Positions 6,866 through 13,650 of a stretch of DNA of 13,650 nucleotides are shown here, piece by piece. The position numbers and the translations under genes were made by a program. Numbering within the stretch: position 1 is the first letter of the stretch; every line of letters starts with the position of its first letter. Under the pieces are notes generated by a model. The model did no database searches, was not told the DNA's origin, and was given only the letters and a program-made list of their open reading frames with translations. Source of the stretch: Bradyrhizobium sp. CCH5-F6 (GTDB lineage Bacteria > Pseudomonadota > Alphaproteobacteria > Rhizobiales > Xanthobacteraceae); the NCBI RefSeq assembly GCF_001556045.1, contig NZ_LSIC01000031.1, positions 1-13,650 of the forward strand, written 5' to 3'.

Positions 6866-6895
6866 AAAATGGCCGGGCGTGAGCCCGGCCATTTT
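6866..6895 (-). terminator. Rho-independent terminator for the minus-strand secreted protein
   Basis: A perfect 13-bp stem (aaaatggccgggc and gcccggccatttt) with a GTGA loop. It lies 21 bases beyond the stop of the minus-strand gene that starts at 7303. The A/T ends let it work in both directions, so it may also stop leftover transcription from the acyltransferase side. Confidence 0.85.
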
Positions 6896-6916
6896 GATTC
6901 GGATCGTCTCGTCCGC

Positions 6917-7303
6917 TCAGTACAGCGGGAAGTTCTGCGGATAGCCGCCGACATCCTGCGGCGGCGAGAGCGGCTGGCGGTCGATCGGGCGGTTGAGGTT
7001 CTCGCGGGCGAAGGACGGATAGCCCACGGCCGGCGGGAAGGCATAGTCGGTGAACTTGCGGTCGCCCGGATTGACCTCGGTGCCGCCGTCCAGCCAGGAG
7101 CGCTTGCTCACATAGAGGCGGGTGCGTCCCTGCTGATAGACCGCGTTGGGGCCGCTCGGACCGTAATAGGGCCGGCCGCGCTCGTCATAGTAGCGCTTGG
7201 TCTTGGTGTCGGCCGAGGCCGGCGTCGCGAACGCGATGGCAATTGCGGCGCCCGCCGCAAGCAATGTCGCCAATCTGTTCGCGGCAGAGAATTTCGAGCT
7301 CAT
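6917..7303 (-). CDS. Small secreted protein of unknown function
   Basis: A 128-residue protein with a signal peptide: positive start MSSKFSAANR, Ala/Leu-rich core, and likely cleavage after ATPASA31. The mature part of about 97 residues is rich in Tyr, Pro, Arg and Gly (KRYYDERGRPYYGPSGP, 37-52; VGYPSFARENLNRP; a C terminus ending NFPLY). It has no cysteine and no recognised domain, so it is probably a periplasmic or envelope-associated protein. I chose ATG at 7301-7303 because AAGGGGA precedes it closely. An upstream in-frame ATG at 7346-7348 would add fifteen residues before the signal peptide and lacks a good ribosome site. The gene is monocistronic with its own terminator. The function is not recognised. 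Confidence 0.78.
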   Translation of the reverse strand: MSSKFSAANRLATLLAAGAAIAIAFATPASADTKTKRYYDERGRPYYGPSGPNAVYQQGRTRLYVSKRSWLDGGTEVNPGDRKFTDYAFPPAVGYPSFARENLNRPIDRQPLSPPQDVGGYPQNFPLY

Positions 7304-7460
7304 CACGTCCCCTTCAGGCGGCACGCCGCCAGTCGTTTGCACTGCCATACTAGCCCGCCCGGGGGGACTGCAACTAGGTCTATTGGGTCACACCAGGCCA
7401 GAATAATCGTGCGCGCCGGCAAAAGTTGCATGCAAACCAGCCACTTGAGCTTGATGTGGC

Positions 7461-8249
7461 TCAAAGCGCCCCGCGCAATTGCGCGTTGGCGGCGCCCAGC
7501 AGCCAGTCCGACGATCCCTGGGGATCGCAGGCGCGGCGCTTCAGCTCGGCATGGGCGAACAATTCCGCCAGCTTCGGCTCGTTGCCCGCGGCGAGCAGCG
7601 TCAACCGGTTCAGCATGCAGGCGATCGCTGCGCGGCGCGCCGGCAGGGTGTCGCCCCGGCAGGAGAAGCCCGAGATCTGCAGCGCTGGCTCCTCGCTGCG
7701 CTTGAGATAGCCGAGGCAGGCCGGCGCTCCATTGTCCGTTGCGACCGGCCGGAACAGGGCGACGGGGCCGAATTTGGTGTCGATCAGGCCGGCCTGCTCG
7801 AGCGAGGTCGCCGCGCCCAATCCCATCTGCACGGCCAAATCCGCCGTCGCGGGACGCGCCACGTCGAACTCGCCGCCTTCGCGGTAAACCTCGAGCTCGG
7901 CCACTGGCTGGCCGGCTTCGCTGGCCCAGCTCAGCACGTCCCTGCGGCCGCCCTCGGGGTGCCTGAGAATGGTGTAAGAATTTGTTTTCTCTGATGAATC
8001 AGGTTTGCTGAGGGCGAAGGCCGGATGCGAGCGGTCGGCCAAGCTCCAGCCCGGCTTGTCGGCCGGTGCGTCGTCGCGCAAGTCAGGGATCTGGTCGAGC
8101 GCGGCAAGAAAGAAGATGCAAAGCAGGGCGAGCGCCCCCACATAGGCAATCAGGCGCGCCAGCGTGCCGACGACCTCGTCGGCAAAGGCTGCAAGCGCAA
8201 GATGGATCTGGGTGGGGCTAACGGCCGTGCTGGCCTCAGGCGACTGCAT
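7461..8249 (-). CDS. Single-pass membrane protein of unknown function
   Basis: A 262-residue protein with one clear hydrophobic segment at about residues 33-51 (LIAYVGALALLCIFFLAAL), preceded by a short, probably cytoplasmic, N terminus. A roughly 210-residue hydrophilic domain follows, probably periplasmic, with four cysteines: two around ACLGYLK and GFSCRGD, then IACMLN and RRACD. These could form disulfides. No catalytic motif or known family is recognised. ATG at 8247-8249 (MQSPEAST) is preceded by AGGGACGTGG, which favours it over a TTG eight codons upstream. It is divergent from asd with about 116 bases between the starts, and lies upstream of the secreted-protein gene on the same strand with a 157-base gap. 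Confidence 0.8.
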   Translation of the reverse strand: MQSPEASTAVSPTQIHLALAAFADEVVGTLARLIAYVGALALLCIFFLAALDQIPDLRDDAPADKPGWSLADRSHPAFALSKPDSSEKTNSYTILRHPEGGRRDVLSWASEAGQPVAELEVYREGGEFDVARPATADLAVQMGLGAATSLEQAGLIDTKFGPVALFRPVATDNGAPACLGYLKRSEEPALQISGFSCRGDTLPARRAAIACMLNRLTLLAAGNEPKLAELFAHAELKRRACDPQGSSDWLLGAANAQLRGAL

Positions 8250-8365
8250 CCACGTCCCTAAGGCATGGTCCAACGTTGTCTTGAGGCCGGTTCTCGCATA
8301 GAAGCGCTGCTCTTCCTGTTTAAGCGTCAGCTTCAGGAACGGGCTTTTTCATCGGAGAGTGAACG

Positions 8366-9400
8366 ATGGGTTACAAAGTCGCAGTGGTCGGCGCGACCGG
8401 CAATGTCGGACGGGAAATGCTCAACATCCTCGATGAGCGCAAATTCCCCGTGGACGAGGTCGTCGCCCTGGCCTCGCGCCGCAGCGTCGGCGTCGAGGTC
8501 TCCTACGGCGACCGTACCCTCAAGGTCAAAGCGCTCGAGCATTACGACTTCTCCGACGTCGACATCTGCCTGATGTCGGCGGGCGGCGCGGTGTCGAAGG
8601 AATGGTCGCCGAAGATCGGCGCCGCCGGCGCAGTCGTGATCGACAACTCCTCCGCTTGGCGCATGGATCCGGACGTTCCGCTGATCGTGCCGGAAGTGAA
8701 CGCGGCCGCGACGGAAGGCTTCAAGAAGAAGAACATCATCGCCAACCCGAACTGCTCGACCGCGCAGCTCGTCGTCGCGCTCAAGCCGCTGCACGACAAG
8801 GCGACGATCAAGCGCGTCGTCGTCTCGACCTATCAATCGGTCTCGGGCGCCGGCAAGGACGCGATGGACGAGCTGTTCTCGCAGACCAAGGCCGTCTACA
8901 CCAACAGCGAGATCGTCAATAAGAAGTTTCCCGCGCGCATCGCCTTCAACGTCATACCCCAGATCGACGTCTTCATGGAGGACGGCTACACCAAGGAAGA
9001 GTGGAAGATGATGGCGGAGACCAAGAAGATCCTTGATCCCAGGATCAAGCTCTCCGCCACCTGCGTGCGCGTGCCGGTGTTCGTCGGTCACTCCGAGGCC
9101 GTCAACATCGAGTTCGAGAATCCGATCACCGCCGATGAAGCGCGCGACATCCTGCGCAAGGCGCCCGGCTGCCTCGTCATCGACAAGCAGGAGCCCGGCG
9201 GCTACGCCACGCCGTATGAAGCGGCCGGCGAGGACGCGACCTACATCAGCCGCATCCGCGAGGACGCCACGGTGGAGAACGGCCTCGTGCTCTGGTGCGT
9301 GTCCGACAATCTGCGCAAGGGCGCAGCCCTCAACGCGATCCAGATCGCCGAAGTGCTGATCAACCGCAAGCTGATCAGCGCGAAGAAGAAGGCGGCGTGA
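8366..9400 (+). CDS. asd: Aspartate-semialdehyde dehydrogenase
   Basis: A 344-residue cytosolic enzyme. It reduces aspartyl phosphate with NADPH to aspartate semialdehyde, the branch point to lysine, diaminopimelate, threonine and methionine. The N-terminal Rossmann motif is VVGATGNVGREML (7-19). The catalytic Cys130 is in ANPNCSTAQL, the active-site Gln157 in TYQSVSGAGK, and the substrate-binding Arg235 and His242 in RVPVFVGHSEAV. Length and motifs are typical of the bacterial asd group. ATG 8366 is preceded by CGGAGAG. The gene is divergent from the membrane protein upstream and convergent with carbonic anhydrase downstream, so it is monocistronic. Because it is needed for peptidoglycan diaminopimelate, it is likely essential. 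Confidence 0.98.
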   Translation: MGYKVAVVGATGNVGREMLNILDERKFPVDEVVALASRRSVGVEVSYGDRTLKVKALEHYDFSDVDICLMSAGGAVSKEWSPKIGAAGAVVIDNSSAWRMDPDVPLIVPEVNAAATEGFKKKNIIANPNCSTAQLVVALKPLHDKATIKRVVVSTYQSVSGAGKDAMDELFSQTKAVYTNSEIVNKKFPARIAFNVIPQIDVFMEDGYTKEEWKMMAETKKILDPRIKLSATCVRVPVFVGHSEAVNIEFENPITADEARDILRKAPGCLVIDKQEPGGYATPYEAAGEDATYISRIREDATVENGLVLWCVSDNLRKGAALNAIQIAEVLINRKLISAKKKAA

Positions 9401-9408
9401 AGAAGAAT

Positions 9409-9523
9409 GTAGGGTGGGTTAGCCCTGCGGCTGCGCGAAGCGCAGTCCGCACGGCGTAACCCACCTCTTTCGTTTCCGCGGTGACAGAAGTGGTGGGTTA
9501 CGCCTTCGGCTAACCCACCCTAC
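9409..9523. repeat. Palindromic intergenic repeat, family B, copy 2 with nested hairpin
   Basis: Outer arms begin gtagggtgggttagcc and end ggctaacccaccctac, matching copy 1 at 3374-3464 apart from a consistent G/A change. In the left arm the usual gaa between ttagcc and ggcgtaa is replaced by about 28 bases that include their own hairpin, ctgcgc-gaa-gcgcag. The element starts eight bases after the asd stop and ends seven bases before the carbonic anhydrase stop, filling the convergent gap. Confidence 0.92.
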
Positions 9524-9530
9524 GAACCGC

Positions 9531-10172
9531 TTACGCCTCTTGCGCCTTCTTGAATTCCTTCGTCGTCTTGTCCAGCACGAACAGCGATCCCTCCGCGACG
9601 CCGAAATAGGCGCCGTGGGTCTGCATCTGGCCGCCGTCGACGGCCTTGCGCACGAACGGGAACGTCATCAGGTTTTCCAGGCTGCGGAATACGGCGGCCT
9701 TCTCGATGCGCTCGACGAACTGCGCCATGCTCTCGTGTTCGCGCTGCTCGACCACTTCGCCCGGCTTGATGAACATCTGCATCCATTTGCCGATGAAGTC
9801 GCCGGGCGTGAGCGGCTCGATCTTGTCGACGAAGGCGCGGATGCCGCCGCATTGCGCGTGGCCAAGCACCACGATGTGCTTCACCTTCAGCACCGTCACG
9901 GCATATTCCAGCGCAGCCGAGACACCATGGGCGGTGCCGTCGGGCTGATACACCGGCACGAGGTTGGCGATGTTGCGGACCACGAACAATTCGCCCGGGC
10001 CGACGTCGAAAATCACCTCGGGCGAGACGCGGCTGTCGCAGCAGCCGATCACCATCACTTCCGGCGACTGCCCCTTCACCGACAGCTCGCGAAAGCGGGT
10101 CTGCTCGGTCGGCAGCCGCTGGGTGGCGAAGGCCTTGTAGCCTTCCAGCAAATGCTTCGGGAATGTCATCAT
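9531..10172 (-). CDS. Beta-class carbonic anhydrase
   Basis: A 213-residue zinc enzyme interconverting CO2 and bicarbonate. Zinc ligands are Cys44 (GCCDSRVSP), His105 and Cys108 (LGHAQCGGI). The Asp46-Arg48 dyad is intact, as is the FVVRNIANLVP strand. The absence of a signal peptide points to a cytosolic enzyme that supplies bicarbonate for carboxylations. Length is normal. Two adjacent ATG codons (10172 and 10169, MM) are possible starts; the upstream TTAGGCATAGGT is only a weak ribosome site. The gene is divergent from the CitE-like lyase, with about 100 bases between starts. The symbol (can, cynT and others) is not assigned because no cyn or other diagnostic neighbours are present. Confidence 0.96.
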   Translation of the reverse strand: MMTFPKHLLEGYKAFATQRLPTEQTRFRELSVKGQSPEVMVIGCCDSRVSPEVIFDVGPGELFVVRNIANLVPVYQPDGTAHGVSAALEYAVTVLKVKHIVVLGHAQCGGIRAFVDKIEPLTPGDFIGKWMQMFIKPGEVVEQREHESMAQFVERIEKAAVFRSLENLMTFPFVRKAVDGGQMQTHGAYFGVAEGSLFVLDKTTKEFKKAQEA

Positions 10173-10274
10173 ACCTATGCCTAATCATAGACCGCTTGGG
10201 CGAACAAGCCTTTCGAATGGGCAGGCCGGATGCTATCGGCTGAGCTTGGAACATTGACGAGGAAGGAACGCAGC

Positions 10275-11156
10275 ATGACCCGCCCGCGCCGCAGCCATCT
10301 GTTCATGCCGGGCTCCAACCCCCGCGCGTTGGAAAAGGCGCGCAATCTCGCCGCCGACGGCCTGATCCTCGATCTGGAAGACTCGGTCGCCCCCGAGGCC
10401 AAGGCGGCGGCGCGTGATGGCATCGCCGCCGCGATCGCGGCCAAGGGCTTTGGCAAGCGCGAGATTTTGATCCGGACCAACGGCCTCGACACGCCGTGGT
10501 GGGCCGATGACGTCGCGATGGCCGCCAAGGCCTCGCCGGACGGCATCCTGGTTCCAAAAGTTTCAAGCATCGAGGATCTCGACGCCATCGGCCGCCGCCT
10601 CGCCGAGCTCGGCGCCGCGCCCACCGTGAAGGTCTGGGCCATGATCGAGACGGCGCGCGCCGTGCTTCATGCCGAGGAGCTGGCCGCCGCCGGCCGCGAT
10701 CCATCGAGCCGCCTGTCGGGCTTCGTGTTCGGCCCCAACGACATCTCGCGCGAGACCCGCATCAGGATGCTGCCCGGTCGCGCCGCGATGATCCCGATGA
10801 TCACCCATTGCATCCTGGCGACGCGCGCCCACGGCCTCGAAATCCTCGACGGCCCCTACAGCGACATCGCCAATTCCGACGGCTTCGCCACCGAATGCGC
10901 GCAAGCGCGTGATCTCGGCTTCGACGGCAAGACGCTGATCCACCCCTCGCAGATCGACGCCTGCAACGCGATCTTCACCCCGCCCGAAGAGGAAGTCGCG
11001 CGCGCCCGAAAGATCATCGCCGCGTTCGAGCTGCCCGAGAACGCCTCGCGCGGCGCGATCCGGCTCGACGGCGCGATGGTGGAACGCCTGCACGCCGACA
11101 TGGCCCGCCGCACCATCGAGATCGCGGACGCGATCGCTGCGATGGCGAAAGGCTGA
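10275..11156 (+). CDS. CitE-like / malyl-CoA lyase family enzyme
   Basis: A 293-residue TIM-barrel protein of the HpcH/HpaI aldolase / citrate lyase beta-like family. Family markers in order are RRSHLFMPGSNPRAL (5-19), ILDLEDSVAPEAK (31-43), the substrate-binding Arg67 in IRTNG, magnesium ligands Glu125 (MIETARAV) and Asp156 (FGPNDISRETR), and FDGKTLIHPSQI near residue 220. Members cleave or form malyl-CoA, methylmalyl-CoA or citramalyl-CoA, or hydrolyse malyl-CoA. Citrate lyase alpha and gamma subunits are absent, so it is not part of a citrate lyase complex. Which CoA ester it uses cannot be decided here. ATG 10275 has GAGGAAGGAA upstream and is preferred to an in-frame ATG at 10230. It faces the AraC-type regulator tail to tail. 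Confidence 0.9.
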   Translation: MTRPRRSHLFMPGSNPRALEKARNLAADGLILDLEDSVAPEAKAAARDGIAAAIAAKGFGKREILIRTNGLDTPWWADDVAMAAKASPDGILVPKVSSIEDLDAIGRRLAELGAAPTVKVWAMIETARAVLHAEELAAAGRDPSSRLSGFVFGPNDISRETRIRMLPGRAAMIPMITHCILATRAHGLEILDGPYSDIANSDGFATECAQARDLGFDGKTLIHPSQIDACNAIFTPPEEEVARARKIIAAFELPENASRGAIRLDGAMVERLHADMARRTIEIADAIAAMAKG

Positions 11157-11220
11157 GGTGGGCACCAGCACCGGCTGCGCTGCTGCGCTTGCGCCCTGTT
11201 GCGGGACCTCGACGGCGCTC

Positions 11221-12207
11221 TCACTGCCTTCGTCTCGCATTCTTCAAAGTCTCGGACGGCAGCTCACCGATGGCCTGACGGTATTCGGATGCGAACCGAC
11301 CTAGATTGTGGAACCCGCATTTGAACGCAATGGCGAGAACGCTGGTCTGCTCATCAGGCCGACGCAATAGCTCGGCCGCCCGCTGAAGCCGGACGCGTCG
11401 CACAAATTGGCCGGGCGATCCCCGTCCGGCATCGGAGAACTCCCGGAAAATCGTCCGCACGCTCACATTGGCGACCTCCGCGATTCTTTCGAGATCGAGA
11501 GGTTCGTTCCAATGAGCCTCGATATAGGACTCCACGATGTCGATCACGGACCGGTTGGCGCCCGGCGCGGAACGCTGTAGCCGGTTGGAGAAATTGTGCC
11601 GATGCGCCAGGAGAATCCGGACCATCAGCGCACGCTCAAGCTCGGCGATGGCGATGGGCGAGTAATCCTGCCCAAATCGGTCCAGCTCTTCCGCGAACCT
11701 GAAGACCTCCTGGCGCACATGCGTCATGACCGCGGGACTGGCTTCGCCCGCGATGAAACGCAGCTTCATGTCGCTGTCGTCGCCGAGAATGCACTTCAGC
11801 AAGCGCTCCAGCGCGCCGGCATCCATCCTCAGCACCAGCTGGCGGTAGCCTGGCGCAAAGTCGAGATCCAGCCGGGCGTCGCCGGGGATGATCGGGCTCC
11901 ATGCCTCGATCGGCTGGCTATTCCCCTTCGTTCGGAAGCCCGCAGACCCCTGGATGGAAAAGAGCTGGCGGAGAATGTCGGATTCAGGAAAGGAGAGCGA
12001 TGCCGCCCCCTCATACGCGCAGAAGGCGACGCCGATGGAACTCAAGCGGGCAAAATTGGCCTCTATGCCGAACTCATCGTCATGCTTGTCGAACCGATCC
12101 GCCCCATAGACCGCAAACAGCCGGTCGCGCGCGAAATCGCTGTCGCGCGACCGAATCAAAGCATAGCGGTCGAGATAAGTAACCGTGCCCAAATCAGTGC
12201 CCCTCAC
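11221..12207 (-). CDS. AraC-family transcriptional regulator
   Basis: A 328-residue regulator. Residues 1-200 form a variable sensing domain like the AraC-binding-2 type. Residues about 220-322 form the two helix-turn-helix AraC DNA-binding domain: first HTH LDLERIAEVANVSVRTIFREF, second SVLAIAFKCGFHNLGRFASEYRQAIGELPSE, with the conserved GF..LGRFA.EYR..G..P signature. The ligand is unknown. The start is uncertain: the frame opens with GTG at 12205-12207 without a ribosome site, while a TTG five codons in (12190-12192) is preceded at six bases by GAGGGG. The true protein may therefore be 323 residues. It is divergent from the PAS sensor across 454 bases and convergent with the lyase; AraC regulators often control a neighbour, but neither is a proven target. 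Confidence 0.93.
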   Translation of the reverse strand: MRGTDLGTVTYLDRYALIRSRDSDFARDRLFAVYGADRFDKHDDEFGIEANFARLSSIGVAFCAYEGAASLSFPESDILRQLFSIQGSAGFRTKGNSQPIEAWSPIIPGDARLDLDFAPGYRQLVLRMDAGALERLLKCILGDDSDMKLRFIAGEASPAVMTHVRQEVFRFAEELDRFGQDYSPIAIAELERALMVRILLAHRHNFSNRLQRSAPGANRSVIDIVESYIEAHWNEPLDLERIAEVANVSVRTIFREFSDAGRGSPGQFVRRVRLQRAAELLRRPDEQTSVLAIAFKCGFHNLGRFASEYRQAIGELPSETLKNARRRQ

Positions 12208-12661
12208 CGTGCAAACTAGCGTATCGCCGCCGAGGCGCTACCAATTCGAGATTGAATGCAACGGCTCTCGGATGTGAGTGGATCACTCGAGAGGGCACGA
12301 ACCGCACTCATGGCGGCTGCGACGAAATGCCCAGACGCGCGCTGCGCCTGCGAACGACATCGTCTTCGCTCATTGATCGGCTGCGCGCCGCGACGCCGAC
12401 GGTAAGCGAATGCTAGCTGCGAGCGCTTTTGCCAGATTGCGATACCGATCTTAGGACCGCATTTGCAAGTTCAAGGCCCGTATCGCCGCCGTCCCGTCGC
12501 GCGTCACTGTCACGTTAATCGCCCTGGCAAAATCCGGCCAATGTGTCTTCGATCGGACAAACACTCTGATAATTCGATTCAGATATCTGATCATTCGTGG
12601 ATCGCATCGCGAGCAGAACCCGCCTCGACGTGCGCACAACTTAATCGATATTGGAGAGATC
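12208..12661. other. Intergenic region between the AraC regulator and the PAS sensor
   Basis: 454 bases between two divergent starts with no convincing gene; the short open frames here have no ribosome site and read as noise. The part at about 12540-12600 is clearly richer in A+T than its surroundings and contains a perfect 12-bp palindrome, tcagatatctga (12579-12590). It may hold the promoter of the sensor gene or an operator. I found no confident sigma-54 or sigma-70 box and no terminator. Confidence 0.55.
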
Positions 12662-13650
12662 ATGTTCAAGCGCAAGTCGAGCTCCGACGCATTGACGTTG
12701 ATGGCGGCGAAGGTCGTGAGTGCCAATCTGATGATCGCGGATAACGATCTCAAGATCGTCTACATGAATGACGCGGTGACGGACTTGCTTCGCGCGGCCG
12801 AGAGCGATCTCAAGAAGGAGCTGCCGCACTTCAACGTGGATACGCTCGTCGGCACCAACATCGACGTGTTTCACAAGAATCCGCAGCATCAGCGCAAGAT
12901 GCTCGCGAGCCTCAGCGACGTGCATCGTGCGACGATCCAGATCGGGAATCGGAAATTCGACCTCGTTGCAACGCCCGTGAAGGGCAGCGACGGCAGCCGG
13001 ACGGGAGTCGTGGTGGAATGGTCCGATGCCTCGGTCCGTCTCCAGAACCTCGACTTCGGGGCTCAAGTCGCCGCTGCGAACCGCTCGCAGGCGGTCATCG
13101 AGTTCAACATGGATGGCACTGTTCGCAGCGCCAATGAGAACTTCCTGAATACGCTCGGCTACACCTTGGACGAGATCCGGGGCAAGCATCACAGCATGTT
13201 CGTTGCGCCTGCCGAGCGAGACAGCGCTGCCTATCGCGAGTTCTGGGCGGCCCTCAATCGTGGTGAATACCAGGCGGCCGAATACAAGCGCATCGGCAAG
13301 GGCGGCAAGGAAGTCTGGATCCAGGCCTCGTACAATCCAATCTTCGACGAGAAGGGCAGGCCCTCCAAGGTGGTGAAGTTCGCGACCGACGTCACCGCCC
13401 AGAAGCTGAAGAACGCCGATCTCGCCGGCCAGATCGCTGCGATCGACAAGGCGCAGGCGGTGATCGAGTTCAACATGGACGGCACCATCATCAACGCCAA
13501 CGCCAATTTCCTCGGCGCGCTCGGCTATTCCCTGCCCGAGATCAAGGGCAAGCATCACAGTATGTTCGTCGATCCCAGTGAGCGCGACAGTACGTCCTAT
13601 CGCGAGTTCTGGGCCGCGCTCAACCGCGGCGAATACCAGGCGGCCGAATA
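12662..13650 (+). CDS. Multi-PAS soluble sensor, probable methyl-accepting chemotaxis protein (partial, 3' end missing)
   Basis: The frame opens at ATG 12662 after GGAGAG (12653-12658) and runs 329 codons with no stop to the window edge. Residues 1 to about 125 form an N-terminal PAS-like domain (VVSANLMIADNDLKIVYMN, then DVFHKNPQHQRKML and GVVVEWSD). Two further near-identical PAS-PAC units follow: 143-264 and from 265 onward, each with QAVIEFNMDG, GKHHSMFV and YREFWAALNRGEYQAAEY. No signal peptide or membrane segment is seen, so it should be cytoplasmic. This domain order is common in soluble chemoreceptors, whose signalling domain would lie beyond the window; a histidine kinase or diguanylate cyclase output is possible. 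PAS ligands (haem, flavin, small molecules) cannot be told. The gene is divergent from the AraC regulator. Confidence 0.87.
   Translation, partial: MFKRKSSSDALTLMAAKVVSANLMIADNDLKIVYMNDAVTDLLRAAESDLKKELPHFNVDTLVGTNIDVFHKNPQHQRKMLASLSDVHRATIQIGNRKFDLVATPVKGSDGSRTGVVVEWSDASVRLQNLDFGAQVAAANRSQAVIEFNMDGTVRSANENFLNTLGYTLDEIRGKHHSMFVAPAERDSAAYREFWAALNRGEYQAAEYKRIGKGGKEVWIQASYNPIFDEKGRPSKVVKFATDVTAQKLKNADLAGQIAAIDKAQAVIEFNMDGTIINANANFLGALGYSLPEIKGKHHSMFVDPSERDSTSYREFWAALNRGEYQAAE
13088..13650 (+). repeat. In-frame tandem duplication encoding PAS units
   Basis: Sequence from 13088 recurs from 13454 with a period of 366 bases (122 codons), for example gagttctgggc and gaataccaggcggccgaata at both positions. 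Over the 66 residues visible in both units I count 13 differences. Most base changes are synonymous third-position changes, so the duplication is not very recent but the protein sequence is held similar. Further units may follow beyond the window. Confidence 0.9.

Noticed and set aside
7439..7464. Small hairpin near the stop codon of the membrane protein, considered as a terminator
   Set aside because: Only a six-base stem with a large loop and no T tract; it overlaps the stop codon.
6500..7705. Plus-strand 401-codon frame across the acyltransferase tail and two minus-strand genes
   Set aside because: It crosses a repeat, a terminator and several real genes; Arg/Ser/Ala-rich with no recognisable domain.
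12451..12753. Short open frames on both strands in the AraC-sensor gap
   Set aside because: No ribosome sites, the two overlap each other, and both run into the start of the PAS sensor gene.
1..13650. tRNA/rRNA genes, CRISPR arrays, insertion sequences, prophage or toxin-antitoxin genes
   Set aside because: Looked for on both strands; the only repeats are the scattered intergenic palindromes and the PAS duplication, and no transposase, integrase or RNA gene pattern is seen.

Overview
The window reads as chromosomal DNA of a high-GC alphaproteobacterium, most likely Bradyrhizobium or a close Nitrobacteraceae relative. This rests on strong G/C-ending codon use, the kinds of proteins encoded, and several families of short palindromic intergenic repeats that resemble ones I associate with Bradyrhizobium and Rhodopseudomonas genomes. 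No database search was possible, so the genus is an inference. Coding density is high. I see no tRNA, rRNA, CRISPR array, insertion sequence or prophage gene.

Layout from left to right. The first bases hold the start of a divergent minus-strand gene that leaves the window. Next comes an NADP-type short-chain dehydrogenase (108-869). A probable periplasmic redox cluster follows: an exported fasciclin (FAS1) protein (1205-1759), a cytochrome b561-like membrane subunit (1942-2571) and a Tat-exported, lipobox-bearing molybdopterin oxidoreductase (2582-3364). After it lie a minus-strand YbfB/YjiJ-type MFS transporter (3469-4692), leuB (4857-5969), a left-handed beta-helix acyltransferase of the phosphonate-associated type (6088-6726), two minus-strand proteins of unknown function (a secreted one and a single-pass membrane one), and asd (8366-9400). 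The right part holds a beta-carbonic anhydrase (minus, 9531-10172), a CitE/malyl-CoA-lyase-like enzyme (10275-11156), an AraC-family regulator (minus, 11221-12207), and the 5' part of a multi-PAS soluble sensor, probably a chemoreceptor, which runs off the right end.

Most genes are single units in housekeeping or general metabolism. leuB (leucine synthesis) and asd (aspartate family) are not an operon. The only clear translational pair is cytochrome b561 plus molybdo-oxidoreductase, which fit as electron-accepting membrane subunit and periplasmic catalytic subunit. The FAS1 gene just upstream has its own terminator. It shares a candidate ECF-type promoter motif with the pair, so the three may respond together to a stress signal.

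The most distinctive non-coding content is six long inverted repeats in four families, all between genes. Two members of one family fill almost the whole gap between convergent gene pairs, which suggests a bidirectional terminator role. Three families share a short core sequence. No completely new multi-gene system is evident. The best candidates for follow-up are the FAS1/b561/molybdo-enzyme cluster with its shared promoter motif, the repeat families, and the internally duplicated PAS sensor.
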